This document shows positions 17,594-26,724 of a stretch of 64,000 bases of DNA, in pieces. Source of the stretch: Roseiflexus castenholzii DSM 13941 (lineage in GTDB: Bacteria > Chloroflexota > Chloroflexia > Chloroflexales > Roseiflexaceae); contig NC_009767.1 in assembly GCF_000017805.1 (NCBI RefSeq), positions 2,170,001-2,234,000 on the forward strand, in the 5' to 3' direction. Both the position numbers and the translations under genes were made by a program. Numbering within the stretch: position 1 is the stretch's first letter; every line of letters begins with the position of its first letter. The notes beneath the pieces are model-generated. The model was not told the origin of the DNA. It worked only from the letters and a program-made list of their open reading frames with translations, and did not search any database.

Positions 17594-18829
17594 TCAACGA
17601 AACGGCGGGGAGGCAAGCACGCCGCCAGCGCCAAGGTTCCAGACTTTGTTCGGACCGCGATCCAGATTGATGACGGTGTTCGGTCCCAGGTTACGGTTGT
17701 AGATGTCGCCGTAGTTGCCGACCTGCTTGATAATCTGATAGGCGAAGTCGTTCGGCAACCCCAATCCCTCGCCGAAGTTTCCTTCCAGCCCTAGCAGCCG
17801 TTTGATACGCGGATCGGTCGTGCTGGCGCGCAGACGATCGACATTGCGCTGATCAACACGCAGTTCTTCGGCGTAAATCGTGGCAAAGACCGTCCAGCTG
17901 ATCACGTCGAGCCACTGATTGTCGTCGCGGGCGATGACCGGACCGAGCGGCTCGCGTGAGATGCGGTCGCCGAGGATGATGTGGTCGGCGGGATTCTTGA
18001 GTTGCTGACGTTTGGCTGCCAGTTGTGAACTGTCGCTGGTCACTGCGTCGCACTCCCCTTCATCATACGCCGGGTAGAGTTCGTCTTCGCCATTGAGGAC
18101 GCGGGCAGTGAACTGAATGCCGCGCGCGGCAAAGTCGTCGTTCAGGTTTTGCTCGCTGGTGGTGCCTTTCGCCACACAGATGACTTTGCCTGCGAGGTCT
18201 TCCAGTTTGGTGATCCGGTCCCTGATGCGCACCATGAAGGTCTGACCATCGTGGAAGGTGGTGGGACCGAATGCCAACCCGCTGATGTTGCGTCCAAGTG
18301 TCCATGTCGTGTTACGGAACAGGACATCGACGCGCCCTTCACGCACAGCATCGAACCGGTTGTTGGGTCCTGGTCCGGTGCCGAGCGCGACGAACTCCAC
18401 TTTTGTGGCATCACCGAAGATGGCAGCAGCGACGGCGCGGCAGAAATCGACATCGAAGCCGCTCCACGCCTGGCGCACGTTGTCGTAGAAGCCGAACCCC
18501 GGCAGATCGGCGTTCGTTCCACAGATCAGATAGCCACGCTCTTTGACGCGCGCCAGGATTTTTTGCGGTGCGGGTGTGGGTGTGGGAGGCGCAGCAGTCG
18601 GTAGGACGGAGGTTGCCACCGGAGTGTCGGGTGGCGCAACTGTCGGCGATGGAACAATGTCTGTCGTCGGGGTCGCCTGACTCGGCGGTACGGGTGTGGC
18701 GGTTGCGATGAGGATGATCGGTGCAGGAGTGGGCTGGTTGCCGAGCAATCCGCCGAGATCGCCGCACCCGGCGAGAATGAGGGTCAGCAACAGAAGTGCG
18801 ATTGTTCGAGCATTGGGTGACGTGTGCAT
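17594..18829 (-). CDS. Amino-acid ABC transporter substrate-binding lipoprotein (AapJ-like)
   Basis: Captures amino acids outside the cytoplasmic membrane. The lipobox LAGC lies at the end of a 20-residue signal (TIALLLLTLILAGC). A Pro/Thr-rich tether (to about residue 88) precedes a type-2 periplasmic-binding fold: LARVKERGYLICGTNADLPG, then SGFDVDFCRAVAAAIFGD, RVDVLFRNTTWTLGRN and GKVICVAKGTTSEQN. The long form ending with a NYGDIYNRNLG motif is typical of the general L-amino-acid binding group. AGGAGG precedes the ATG. Matching permeases and ATPase are not adjacent, so it either works with a distant transporter or is an orphan. It is convergent with the tRNA unit. Confidence 0.88.
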   Translation of the reverse strand: MHTSPNARTIALLLLTLILAGCGDLGGLLGNQPTPAPIILIATATPVPPSQATPTTDIVPSPTVAPPDTPVATSVLPTAAPPTPTPAPQKILARVKERGYLICGTNADLPGFGFYDNVRQAWSGFDVDFCRAVAAAIFGDATKVEFVALGTGPGPNNRFDAVREGRVDVLFRNTTWTLGRNISGLAFGPTTFHDGQTFMVRIRDRITKLEDLAGKVICVAKGTTSEQNLNDDFAARGIQFTARVLNGEDELYPAYDEGECDAVTSDSSQLAAKRQQLKNPADHIILGDRISREPLGPVIARDDNQWLDVISWTVFATIYAEELRVDQRNVDRLRASTTDPRIKRLLGLEGNFGEGLGLPNDFAYQIIKQVGNYGDIYNRNLGPNTVINLDRGPNKVWNLGAGGVLASPPFR

Positions 18830-19208
18830 GGGTCAGGGTTCCTCCTGTGGAATCTGTCGCGTGTCATGGTAGCACATTGCAGGGTGGAAGGTGGGATGGT
18901 CGTTACGTTACACGTTGCACGTTGCTCGTTGCGGGTGGGAAGGTGCGCCCGACCGGCAGGGGCGCATAGTAGGGGCACGCCGGTGGCGCGCCTGCGTATC
19001 GATGGCGCGCCTGCGTATCGATGGCGCGTCCGCGTGTCGGTGGCGTGCCCGCGCCAGTGGCGTGCCCCCGCCGATGGCGCGCCTGCGTATCGATGGCGCG
19101 TCCGCGTGTCGGTGGCGTGCCCGCGTGTCGATGGCTCCGCGCTCTCTGTGACTCTGTGGTTGATTAAGAATCGCCAGGAGAAGGGCGTACAGGCATTCGG
19201 GTCGTGGC
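18830..19208. repeat. Intergenic degenerate repeats
   Basis: The gap before the dipeptidase gene holds GTTGCAC-type heptamers (18903-18935) and about seven degenerate copies of a unit of about 20 bp (GATGGCGCGCCTGCGTATC and variants) at 18989-19134. A CTCTGTGACTCTGTGG fragment follows; related fragments occur at 23010, 28293 and 40098. No gene. Confidence 0.7.
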
Positions 19209-19237
19209 TTGACATCAAGGTGGTCTGTGCCGATAAT
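19209..19237 (+). promoter_or_regulatory. Sigma-70-like promoter for the M20 dipeptidase
   Basis: TTGACA (19209-19214), a 17-bp spacer and GATAAT (19232-19237), 72 bp upstream of the start codon. Confidence 0.7.
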
Positions 19238-19308
19238 CTGACGTTATAGTCCCCAAACTGATGATTTTCGCCACAATTCTTTTTCTTGCAATCCACAGGA
19301 GGCGTCCA

Positions 19309-20679
19309 ATGACCTGGCAGACATATCTGCGCGAACAGCAAGACCGGTTCCTTGCCGAGTTGCTCGATTTCCTGCACATTCCGAGTGTGTCGGCGCTGCC
19401 AGAGCACGCGGGTGATGTGCAGCGTGCGGCGGAGTGGGTGGCGGAACGGATGCGCACCGCCGGGATCGAGTCGGTGCAGATTTTGCCAACCGGCGGGCAT
19501 CCCGTCGTGTATGGCGATTGGTTGCACGCGCCTGGAAAGCCAACGGTGCTGATCTATGGGCATTTCGATACGCAGCCTGCCGACCCGCTGGAGTTGTGGG
19601 AACATCCACCGTTCGAGCCGGTGGTGCGTGATGGACGGGTGTATGCGCGTGGCGCATCGGACGACAAGGGAAACATGCTGCCGCCGATCCTGGCAGTTGA
19701 GGCATTGTTGCGCACAACGGGCGCGCTGCCGGTGAATGTCCGCTTTCTCTTCGAGGGCCAGGAAGAGATCGGCAGCCCGCAGATTCCGGCATTTGTGAAG
19801 GCTCACCGCGAGATGCTGGCGTGCGACCTGGTGGTGAGCAGCGATGGCGGGCAGTGGAGCGAGACCGAGCCGGTCATCCTCACCGGTCTGCGCGGCGGAT
19901 GTGGCGTACAGATCGATGTGCGCGGTCCGAACCGGGACCTCCATTCCGGCATTTACGGTGGCGCAGTGCAGAACCCGATCCATGCGCTGGCGTCCATTCT
20001 TGCGTCGATGCGCGGCGCCGACGGGCGCATTCTGGTCGAAGGGTTCTACGATGCGGTGCAACCGCTGACCGATGACGAGCGTCGGCGGTTCGCGTCGGCC
20101 CCCTTCGATGAAGCCGCATATATGGCGGACCTGGGAGTGACGGCATTGTGGGGAGAAGCCGGATACACTGTCTACGAACGCACCTGGGCGCGCCCCACGC
20201 TGGAGATCAATGGCGTCTGGGGCGGATTCCAGGGCGAGGGAGTGAAGACGGTCCTGCCGGCTGAGGCGCATGCCAAGATTACCTGCCGACTGGTCGCCAA
20301 TCAGGACCCGGCGACGATTGTGGAGTTGATCAAGGCGCATGTGCAACAGCACACACCGCCAGGAGTCACGGTAGCGGTCACGCCGCTGAAATTTCTGGCG
20401 AAGCCGTACCTGATGCCATTCGATCATCCGGGAAACCGTGCCGCGCGCGATGTGCTGGTTCACATGTACGGACGCGAACCGTATGAAGTGCGTAGCGGCG
20501 GCAGTATTCCGATCTGCACTATCTTGCTGGACGAATTAGGGGTATACACGGTCAATTTCGCCTTCGCGTTAGAAGATGAGCGTCAGCACTCGCCGAACGA
20601 ATTCTTCCGCCTGAGCAGTTTCCGTCGTGGGCAGGAGGGGTACTGCCTGTTGTTGGAGCGATTGGCGGATGTGGGGTAG
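19309..20679 (+). CDS. M20 family dipeptidase / metallopeptidase
   Basis: A cytosolic di-zinc peptidase of the carnosinase/PepV-like M20 branch. Metal ligands and catalytic residues are visible: IYGHFDTQPA (first His and the Asp two residues on), ARGASDDKGN (bridging Asp) and EGQEEIGSP (catalytic Glu-Glu). The dimerisation domain (residues about 200-350) is intact, with GPNRDLHSGIYGG. The start ATG at 19309 follows a perfect AGGAGG with 8 bp spacing. Length 456 is standard. The exact peptide substrate cannot be read from the sequence. Confidence 0.92.
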   Translation: MTWQTYLREQQDRFLAELLDFLHIPSVSALPEHAGDVQRAAEWVAERMRTAGIESVQILPTGGHPVVYGDWLHAPGKPTVLIYGHFDTQPADPLELWEHPPFEPVVRDGRVYARGASDDKGNMLPPILAVEALLRTTGALPVNVRFLFEGQEEIGSPQIPAFVKAHREMLACDLVVSSDGGQWSETEPVILTGLRGGCGVQIDVRGPNRDLHSGIYGGAVQNPIHALASILASMRGADGRILVEGFYDAVQPLTDDERRRFASAPFDEAAYMADLGVTALWGEAGYTVYERTWARPTLEINGVWGGFQGEGVKTVLPAEAHAKITCRLVANQDPATIVELIKAHVQQHTPPGVTVAVTPLKFLAKPYLMPFDHPGNRAARDVLVHMYGREPYEVRSGGSIPICTILLDELGVYTVNFAFALEDERQHSPNEFFRLSSFRRGQEGYCLLLERLADVG

Positions 20680-20694
20680 GGGTTATGCTTCGCC

Positions 20695-20755
20695 GGGTGA
20701 GCGCACCCATTGGCACGTTTGGCGTGCGACACCGCTCAGTCGGGTGCGCTCACCC
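20695..20755. terminator. Long inverted repeat between convergent genes
   Basis: GGGTGAGCGCACCC (20695-20708) and GGGTGCGCTCACCC (20742-20755) are exact reverse complements separated by 33 bp, lying between two converging genes. A bidirectional transcription-end structure is likely although no T-run follows. Confidence 0.5.
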
Positions 20756-20867
20756 TCTGAGGCGGCATAGTCATCGGGCGCTGAAAACCAGCATTTGATA
20801 GTGCTAAAGAATCTGCACCGTCCCTATTCTGCGCTTCGCGCCCTCTCACCTTCAATCTCCAACGCTC

Positions 20868-22532
20868 TCATCGCTGACGGCACCAGCGTACCAGTGCGGC
20901 GTGCCATTCCATCTCGATTGTGGCGAGCGACGGTGCGCCGACGAGATCCGGCACGTCGCTCTGGCGGTAGGTGTTGGCGCGAAAAGCCGCCGCAATCGCG
21001 CGGATGGCGGATGGTCGCTCCTGATGCAAAAATGTCACGAACGCCCACGCCTCATCATACGCGAATGTGCCATACTGATCATATCCATCGCGCTGCCCCA
21101 GCAGGCGCGCCAGATCGGGTGGAACGGAATGAGTGCAGAGGCGGTCGAGTGCGGCGCGCGATCCGGCGCCAGAGTCGCTGAGGGCGGCGAGGTATTCGGC
21201 GATGCCTTCGTCGAACCATCCTTTCGGCTCGGCATGGTAGCCAGGATCGTGCCAGACGCCGGGGAAGAGGTATCGTCCGTTCAGGTAGTGACCGAACTCA
21301 TGGGCGATAGTCTCGTCGGTGGTGTTGACGCTTTCGGCAGCGTTACGCTCGTAGGTGAAGAGAACGCCGTCGCGCTCGACGTATATGCCGTCAACATCGG
21401 CGCCGAAGCCGACGAATGCCAGCATGTACTCTCGAAAGACGCTGCGGTTGGCAAATATCTTAATCGTGAGTTGCTCGTGCGGATCGCCAGGCACAGGATC
21501 GGTGATGCCGGTCAGGTCGAAGAAAAAGGTGCGCAGGCGTTCCAGTTGCGCGGTGATGGCGGAAAGGTTGGCTGTGGATGATCCGGTGCAGATTCGCACG
21601 GTGCGCTGATCGAGGCACGAAGAGAGATGAATGGTCTCGAACTCTGCGCGCAGCACGGCGAATCGCTCGCCGCCGAAGCGGTCGAGGGCGCGCGCCAATG
21701 CCGCGCGCGCAGCGAATGGTCCCGGCGAGGTTTCAGGAATGCCGGAGATGAAGCGCCCGGCATGGATGGCGGGAGGCGCGCTGGGGAGCGCATCGGCTGG
21801 CGCCAGGCGCGCGGCGGATGTCCAGGCGTCTTCCAGTGCTGCGGTGACGCGCGCGCGCGCCGCCACGTCGAGTTGATCGTCGCGCAGGCGTGCAATGGCG
21901 TCGGCGGCGCGCGCGCGCACGCCTGGCTCGTCGGATTGCAATCCTGCCAGAAGAAACGCCAGATCGTCGTCGTGGAGCGGTCCGACGCGGGTGGCAATCA
22001 ACCGCGCGGCAGCGTATGCAGCGCGGGTGCGCAGATTTGCCCCGCTGCCAGGCGTGAGCGCAATGGTGGTAAAAGCGGGTTGTGCGTCATACGCCGGGAA
22101 GAAAAAGGTGTCGAGAATCCAGATTGCGTCGGCCCGCACATCATCGTGGGGATCGGTGTGCAGCAGGGTCAACAGATGAATGCGGAGCGCGGGCGCGGCG
22201 CGCGCCACAACGCGGTGCGCAGGTTCGCGCGGCGGACGCTCCGCCATGCGACCGATGACGCGCAGGGCGTTGCGGCGGGTCAGACTGTGAAAGTCGGGAG
22301 CGGTCAGGGCGATCAGACGTTCGAGAATCTGATCATCGGCAATAGCGGCAAGCGCGTGCGCAATCTCTTCAGTGCAGTCGTATCCCGACGCATAGAGCAT
22401 CACGATGAGCGAGTGCGGTCCGATGTGGTAGGTGCGCGGACAGGCGGGCGTCGGCGGCGGTTGTAGCGGCGACGGCGCGGTAGTGGTGAGGACGAGGACC
22501 AAGAGCAGGATTGCAGGCGTAGTGCGGGGCAT
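20868..22532 (-). CDS. Exported metallopeptidase with HEAT-like repeats (MA clan)
   Basis: The protein has a signal peptide (residues 1-28, TTPAILLLVLVLTTTAPS), then about 250 residues of alpha-helical HEAT-like repeats (DDVRADAIWILD, EPGVRARAADAIARLRDD). The C-terminal peptidase domain carries the zinc signature ETIAHEFGHYLNGRYL and, some 30 residues on, GWFDEGIAEYLA, the gluzincin third-ligand Glu. HEAT repeats joined to a gluzincin are unusual but recur in environmental bacteria. The start MPRTTPAIL is preferred: the longer frame upstream is a translated (TTCTCAG)n repeat. There is no clear Shine-Dalgarno; the heptamer array lies in that position. Confidence 0.8.
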   Translation of the reverse strand: MPRTTPAILLLVLVLTTTAPSPLQPPPTPACPRTYHIGPHSLIVMLYASGYDCTEEIAHALAAIADDQILERLIALTAPDFHSLTRRNALRVIGRMAERPPREPAHRVVARAAPALRIHLLTLLHTDPHDDVRADAIWILDTFFFPAYDAQPAFTTIALTPGSGANLRTRAAYAAARLIATRVGPLHDDDLAFLLAGLQSDEPGVRARAADAIARLRDDQLDVAARARVTAALEDAWTSAARLAPADALPSAPPAIHAGRFISGIPETSPGPFAARAALARALDRFGGERFAVLRAEFETIHLSSCLDQRTVRICTGSSTANLSAITAQLERLRTFFFDLTGITDPVPGDPHEQLTIKIFANRSVFREYMLAFVGFGADVDGIYVERDGVLFTYERNAAESVNTTDETIAHEFGHYLNGRYLFPGVWHDPGYHAEPKGWFDEGIAEYLAALSDSGAGSRAALDRLCTHSVPPDLARLLGQRDGYDQYGTFAYDEAWAFVTFLHQERPSAIRAIAAAFRANTYRQSDVPDLVGAPSLATIEMEWHAALVRWCRQR

Positions 22533-22541
22533 GCGGATTGC

Positions 22542-22611
22542 GAGAACTGAGAACTGAGAACTGAGAACCAAGAACTGAGAACTGAGAACCAAGAACCAAG
22601 AACTGAGAACC
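22542..22611 (-). repeat. Heptamer array (TTCTCAG)n at a start codon
   Basis: Ten 7-bp units read on the plus strand as GAGAACT/GAGAACC/AAGAACT/AAGAACC. On the coding strand of the metallopeptidase they read (TTCTCAG)n and end 9 bp before its ATG. Confidence 0.9.
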
Positions 22612-22636
22612 GGAATGCCGGGAGACGATCTGATTA

Positions 22637-22978
22637 TCACGGCGTACTGTCGGGATCGAGGCGGATGACGGCGAGCCGGTGCGCTGCCTCGAAGGTGACT
22701 GCGCCGCGGTGGGAGCGGTTCAGGAGCCATACAACATAATATTCGTCGGTTGAATAGATCGAGTGAGATGAACAGAACGAGTTGCCTTGCTGATTGCCGG
22801 GTATCCGGCAATTTGGCGTATGGGTGGCAAAAGCGCGTATGTGAAATGAACCCAGCGTCAGGTTGATGTGCGGTGCATCAATGACACGACGTTGCACTAT
22901 GCTGATGCCAATGATACCAGCCATGAGCGTCGCTGTCAGCAGAGCAACCAGCGTGACGCCTATCCAGCGCATGTGCAT
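22637..22978 (-). CDS. Small membrane-anchored protein of unknown function
   Basis: A 113-residue product with one N-terminal span (WIGVTLVALLTATLMAGIIGI) and a small extracytoplasmic domain with three cysteines. I recognise no family. GGCGAGG lies about 6 bp before the ATG at 22978. It ends 26 bp upstream of the heptamer array of the metallopeptidase gene, so the two may be one transcript, in which case the array is intercistronic. Confidence 0.55.
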   Translation of the reverse strand: MHMRWIGVTLVALLTATLMAGIIGISIVQRRVIDAPHINLTLGSFHIRAFATHTPNCRIPGNQQGNSFCSSHSIYSTDEYYVVWLLNRSHRGAVTFEAAHRLAVIRLDPDSTP

Positions 22979-23168
22979 TGGCGACCTCGCCTTCCTGCCG
23001 TTTTTTCACCACAGAGCCACAGAGAACACAGAGAAACATCGAATTCATCCCTTCCGCCTTCGCACCTTTCACCTGCGCGTCCTCTCGCCCCTCGCCTCGC
23101 GCCTCTTGCTCCTTACCTGTTATTGTACCTGAGAAACGGGTCGAGTAACGGCGAAACGCTCGCCATCC

Positions 23169-23197
23169 TTGACGCTCACGTGACAATCTTCTATCAT
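23169..23197 (+). promoter_or_regulatory. Sigma-70-like promoter for rfbD
   Basis: TTGACG (23169-23174), 17 bp, TATCAT (23192-23197), 33 bp upstream of the rfbD ATG. Confidence 0.65.
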
Positions 23198-23229
23198 ACC
23201 GTAATGCCAGGGTATGGCAAGGAGGCGAC

Positions 23230-24072
23230 ATGCGCATTGCAGTGACCGGCGCCGGTGGCCAATTGGGGAAGGCATTGCAGCGCGTTCTGTCAGACGCGCA
23301 CGAGATTATTCCATTGAATCACGCCGATCTGGACCTGGAACGGTCTGATTGTGTGCAGGCGCTGGTTGCCACGGACGCGCAATGTGTCATTCATCCGGCG
23401 GCGTACACGCATGTCGATGGATGCGCTCGTGATCCTGATCGCGCCTATCGCGTCAATGCGTTGGGTACGCGCTACGTGGCACTGGCGTGCCAGGCGCTCG
23501 ACGCGCCGCTGGTGTATGTCAGTACCAATGAGGTCTTCGATGGCACGGCGACATCGCCGTACCTCGAGTATGACCGCCCTGCGCCGATCAATCCCTATGG
23601 CTTCTCGAAGTGGGCGGGCGAACAGGTGGTGCGCGAACTGCTGCGCCGATTTTACATCGTGCGAGTGGCATGGTTATTCGGTGGTGAGCGCAACTTCGTG
23701 CGCACGGTGTTGCGTCTTGCCCATGAGCGCAACGAGATTGCTATGGTCGCAGACGAAATCGGCAGCCCAACCTATGCGCCTGATGCCGCCGCCGCGATTG
23801 CACGCCTGATCGAAACACCCTACTATGGGACGTACCATCTGGTCAACGAAGGGTCATGTTCGCGTTACGAGTTTGCGGCAGCGACGCTGCGGCTGGCGGA
23901 ACGCACCGATGTGACGCTACGCCCGATCTCACTGGCAGAGTATCAACGCGCCAGCCGGGTGCCGCCGTATACGCCGTTGCGCAACGTCGCCGCCGCCGAT
24001 CTGGGCATCCGCCTGCGACCATGGGAAGAGGCGCTGACGGAGTATGTGGGTGGATTGAAGAACGGAGGGTGA
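23230..24072 (+). CDS. rfbD: dTDP-4-dehydrorhamnose reductase
   Basis: Reduces dTDP-4-keto-L-rhamnose to dTDP-L-rhamnose for cell-surface glycans. An extended short-chain reductase: the Rossmann motif ITGAGGQLG is conserved here as VTGAGGQLGKAL, followed by VIHPAAYTHVDGCA and the catalytic pair Tyr-Lys in NPYGFSKWAGE, with YVSTNEVFDG upstream of it. Length 280 is normal. A perfect AGGAGG sits 7 bp before the ATG. The next genes are two glycosyltransferases, and the rest of the rhamnose pathway (rmlA, B, C) is not in this window. Confidence 0.92.
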   Translation: MRIAVTGAGGQLGKALQRVLSDAHEIIPLNHADLDLERSDCVQALVATDAQCVIHPAAYTHVDGCARDPDRAYRVNALGTRYVALACQALDAPLVYVSTNEVFDGTATSPYLEYDRPAPINPYGFSKWAGEQVVRELLRRFYIVRVAWLFGGERNFVRTVLRLAHERNEIAMVADEIGSPTYAPDAAAAIARLIETPYYGTYHLVNEGSCSRYEFAAATLRLAERTDVTLRPISLAEYQRASRVPPYTPLRNVAAADLGIRLRPWEEALTEYVGGLKNGG

Positions 24073-24160
24073 ATGCCGCGGCGCGCCCGTGAGATGGATG
24101 CCGGCGGCGCGCGGGACGATGGGGTTGTGGCGTGTTGCCGGTGTGCCCAGTCTCCTGAGA

Positions 24161-24243
24161 TTCTCAGTTCCCGGTTCTCAGTTCTTGGTTCTTGGTTCTC
24201 AGTTCTTGGTTCTTGGTTCTCAGTTCTCGCTTCTCGGTTCTCC
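24161..24243 (+). repeat. Heptamer array (TTCTCAG)n at a start codon
   Basis: Eleven full units (TTCTCAG, TTCCCGG, TTCTTGG, TTCTCGC, TTCTCGG and repeats of these) plus six bases run directly into the ATG at 24244 of the glycosyltransferase gene. Confidence 0.9.
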
Positions 24244-25182
24244 ATGATCGACATCATCATTCCAAACTACAATGGCGCCTCTCTTCTGCCGACATGCCTC
24301 GACTCGCTGCGGGCGCAGACACGGCGCGATTTCTGCGTGGTTGTCGTGGATGACGGTAGCGCCGATGATTCGGTCGCTCTGGTGCAGCGGCGTTATCCTG
24401 AAGTGCAGGTCATCGCACTGCCGCGCAATCGCGGGCTGGCGGCGGCGGTCAATACCGGCATCGAAGCGACCGGTGGGGAGTATGTTGTCCTGCTCAACAA
24501 CGACACCGAGGCGCATCCGCGTTGGCTGGAACATCTGATCGGCGCATTGGATCGCTATCCGGCATATGCGTTTGCCGCCAGCAAAATGATGTTGTTCGAC
24601 CGGCGCGACCACATTCATTCAGCGGGCGATTACTATCGCTTCGATGGCGTTCCCGGCAGTCGCGGCGTCTGGCAACGCGATGTGGGGCAGTTCGATGTGA
24701 TGGAAGAAGTGTTTGGTCCCTGCGCCGGCGCTGCGGCATATCGGCGAGCGGCGCTGGAGGAACTGGCGGAGGACGGCAGGGTCTTCGATGAGGACTTGGT
24801 GATGTATTGTGAAGATGTCGATCTGAACGTGCGCGCCAGATTGCGCGGTATGCGCACCGTATACGTGCCGCGTGCCGTGGTATATCATCGATTGAGCGCA
24901 ACGGGGGGCGGCGCGCTGGCGAGTTACTACTGTGGGCGCAACTTTATGCTTGTGTGGACAAAGAATATGCCGGCGCCCCAGGTGCGACGCTACCTGCCCC
25001 TGCTGATCTGGTCGCAGATCCGGTTTGTCGTGCATTCACTCTGGCATATCCGCGAACCGGCAGCGCGCGCCCGTTTGCGTGGTCAGTTTGATGGGTTGCG
25101 TACACTGCCTCGATTTGTGCGCAAGCGGCGCCACACGACAGGCAGGGATGCCGGTCGGCTTGTTGTTGAAACACGCTATTGA
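24244..25182 (+). CDS. Family 2 glycosyltransferase (rhamnosyltransferase-like)
   Basis: Transfers a sugar from a nucleotide donor during surface polysaccharide assembly. The GT-A fold shows IIIPNYNGA at the N-terminus, VVVDDGSADDS, the donor/metal site VLLNNDTE and a later GPCAGAAAYRRAAL and EDVDLNVRARLRG (catalytic-base region). This resembles the WbbL/RfbF rhamnosyltransferase group, consistent with rfbD next door. The start MIDIIIPNYNG is chosen by homology; the in-frame extension upstream is only repeat. No Shine-Dalgarno is present because the heptamer array reaches the ATG. Length 312. Confidence 0.85.
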   Translation: MIDIIIPNYNGASLLPTCLDSLRAQTRRDFCVVVVDDGSADDSVALVQRRYPEVQVIALPRNRGLAAAVNTGIEATGGEYVVLLNNDTEAHPRWLEHLIGALDRYPAYAFAASKMMLFDRRDHIHSAGDYYRFDGVPGSRGVWQRDVGQFDVMEEVFGPCAGAAAYRRAALEELAEDGRVFDEDLVMYCEDVDLNVRARLRGMRTVYVPRAVVYHRLSATGGGALASYYCGRNFMLVWTKNMPAPQVRRYLPLLIWSQIRFVVHSLWHIREPAARARLRGQFDGLRTLPRFVRKRRHTTGRDAGRLVVETRY

Positions 25183-25194
25183 TAAGGAGCAACA

Positions 25195-26025
25195 GTGACC
25201 TCTATCGAGTCTTCTCCCTATCTTTCAGTTGTCATTCCAGCGTACAATGAGGAGCGCCGGTTGCCTGCAACACTGCGGCGGGTGCTCGACTATCTGGCGC
25301 AGCAACCCTACGCCTCAGAAGTGATTGTCGCCGATGATGGCAGTTCTGATGGAACTGCGGCGTATGTCGATCGGCAACTCGATGTGCATCGCAATCTCTT
25401 TCTGCTGCGGCTGGATCACCGTGGGAAAGGGTATGCAGTGCGCTCAGGCGCGCTGATGGCGCGTGGCGAGTACATTCTGCTCTGCGATGCGGACCCGGCG
25501 GTGCCAATCGAGGAGTGGGAACGCCTGCGGCGGTATCTGGAAAGCGGATACGATGTGGCGATTGGGTCTCGTGAGGGATTGGGGGCGCGACGGATCGGCG
25601 AGCCGTGGTATCGCCACATTATGGGACGCATCTTCAATACCATTGTGCGGCTGGTGGCAGTTGGGGGCATTCAGGATACGCAGTGTGGCTTCAAGGCGTT
25701 GCGACGCGCGGTAGCGCACGATCTCTTTCGACGGGTGCGCATCTATGGCGATGACGCGCCGCAAGTCGAAGGGGCGGCAGTCACTGCCTACGATGTCGAA
25801 CTGCTCTATCTGGCAGTGCGACGGGGCTATCGCATCGCTGAAGTTCCGGTCGTCTGGCAGTATGGCGAAGAGACGAAGGTCAACCCGCTCCGTGATTCGT
25901 GGCGCAACCTGCGTGATGTGCTGAAGGTTCGCTGGTATGCGCTACGTGGCAGGTACGCCGGTCTTGATGCACCGCTGGCGACGATGGCTGAGGAAAGTGC
26001 GCGCAGAACGATCGATATCCGATAG
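25195..26025 (+). CDS. Family 2 glycosyltransferase, dolichyl-phosphate glucosyltransferase-like
   Basis: Likely glycosylates a polyprenyl-phosphate carrier. Motifs: VVIPAYNEERRLPATL, VADDGSSDGT, the metal-binding segment LCDADPAVP, IGSREG and QCGFKALRR, all typical of the DPG-synthase branch of GT2. It lacks the C-terminal membrane spans seen in some relatives. The GTG start has AAGGAG 6 bp upstream and follows the preceding glycosyltransferase by 12 bp, so these are co-transcribed. Confidence 0.87.
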   Translation: MTSIESSPYLSVVIPAYNEERRLPATLRRVLDYLAQQPYASEVIVADDGSSDGTAAYVDRQLDVHRNLFLLRLDHRGKGYAVRSGALMARGEYILLCDADPAVPIEEWERLRRYLESGYDVAIGSREGLGARRIGEPWYRHIMGRIFNTIVRLVAVGGIQDTQCGFKALRRAVAHDLFRRVRIYGDDAPQVEGAAVTAYDVELLYLAVRRGYRIAEVPVVWQYGEETKVNPLRDSWRNLRDVLKVRWYALRGRYAGLDAPLATMAEESARRTIDIR

Positions 26026-26037
26026 CTGGAGGTTCCG

Positions 26038-26592
26038 ATGCCTGTAGCGACCGCCGCAATAACCGCCGAAGACTTGGCGCAGATGTCGTTTGGGGAGCAG
26101 CGCGTCGAACTCGTGCGCGGGGAGGTGATCACGATGGCGCCTGCCGGTGCGGATCATGGTGAAATGGCAATGACGCTTGGCGCACTGATTTATACATTTG
26201 TGCGCGAACGACGGCTGGGTGTTGTCTACGCTGCTGAAACCGGGTTCATTCTGGCGCGCAACCCGGATACGGTGCGCGCGCCGGATGTGGCGTTCGTCGC
26301 GTCCGAACGGGCCGCGCAGCAGCGGGGACGCTCCGGGTTCTTCGAGGGTCCGCCCGACCTGGCGGTGGAAGTGGTGTCGCCTGGGGATACGGCCGAAGAT
26401 GTCGAAGCGAAGGTGCTCGATTATCTGGAAGCAGGCGCGAGAATGGTCTGGATCGTGCGCCCGCGAACGCGCACGGTGACGGTGTATCACTCGCTGCGCG
26501 CGGTGCAGGTGCTGCGCCCCGGCGATCTGCTCGACGGCGGCGACGTGCTGCCGGGATTTGCAGTGCCGGTTGCGACGTTGTTTGGCGGTTGA
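26038..26592 (+). CDS. Uma2 family (DUF820) putative endonuclease, copy 1
   Basis: A restriction-endonuclease-like fold protein of 184 residues. Family motifs: TAEDLAQM, VELVRGEVITMAPAG, the catalytic RAPDVAFVAS, PDLAVEVVSPGDTAEDVEAK (Glu-x-Lys end of the core) and the typical end VLPGFAVPVATLFGG. The Uma2 family is expanded in Chloroflexota and Cyanobacteria, and its role is not settled. GGAGG precedes the ATG. Residues from about 65 onward are almost identical to copy 2. Confidence 0.88.
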   Translation: MPVATAAITAEDLAQMSFGEQRVELVRGEVITMAPAGADHGEMAMTLGALIYTFVRERRLGVVYAAETGFILARNPDTVRAPDVAFVASERAAQQRGRSGFFEGPPDLAVEVVSPGDTAEDVEAKVLDYLEAGARMVWIVRPRTRTVTVYHSLRAVQVLRPGDLLDGGDVLPGFAVPVATLFGG

Positions 26593-26724
26593 GGGGGGCA
26601 GGTGGAGGGTGGGAAGGTCGTGCAGGTTGCAGATGAAGCGAGGCGAGAGGCAAGCGGCGGGAGGACAGGCAGAGCCGTTGCACCGCAACGATTCTGCGAG
26701 GGTAGAAAGGTTGAAGGGTGACAG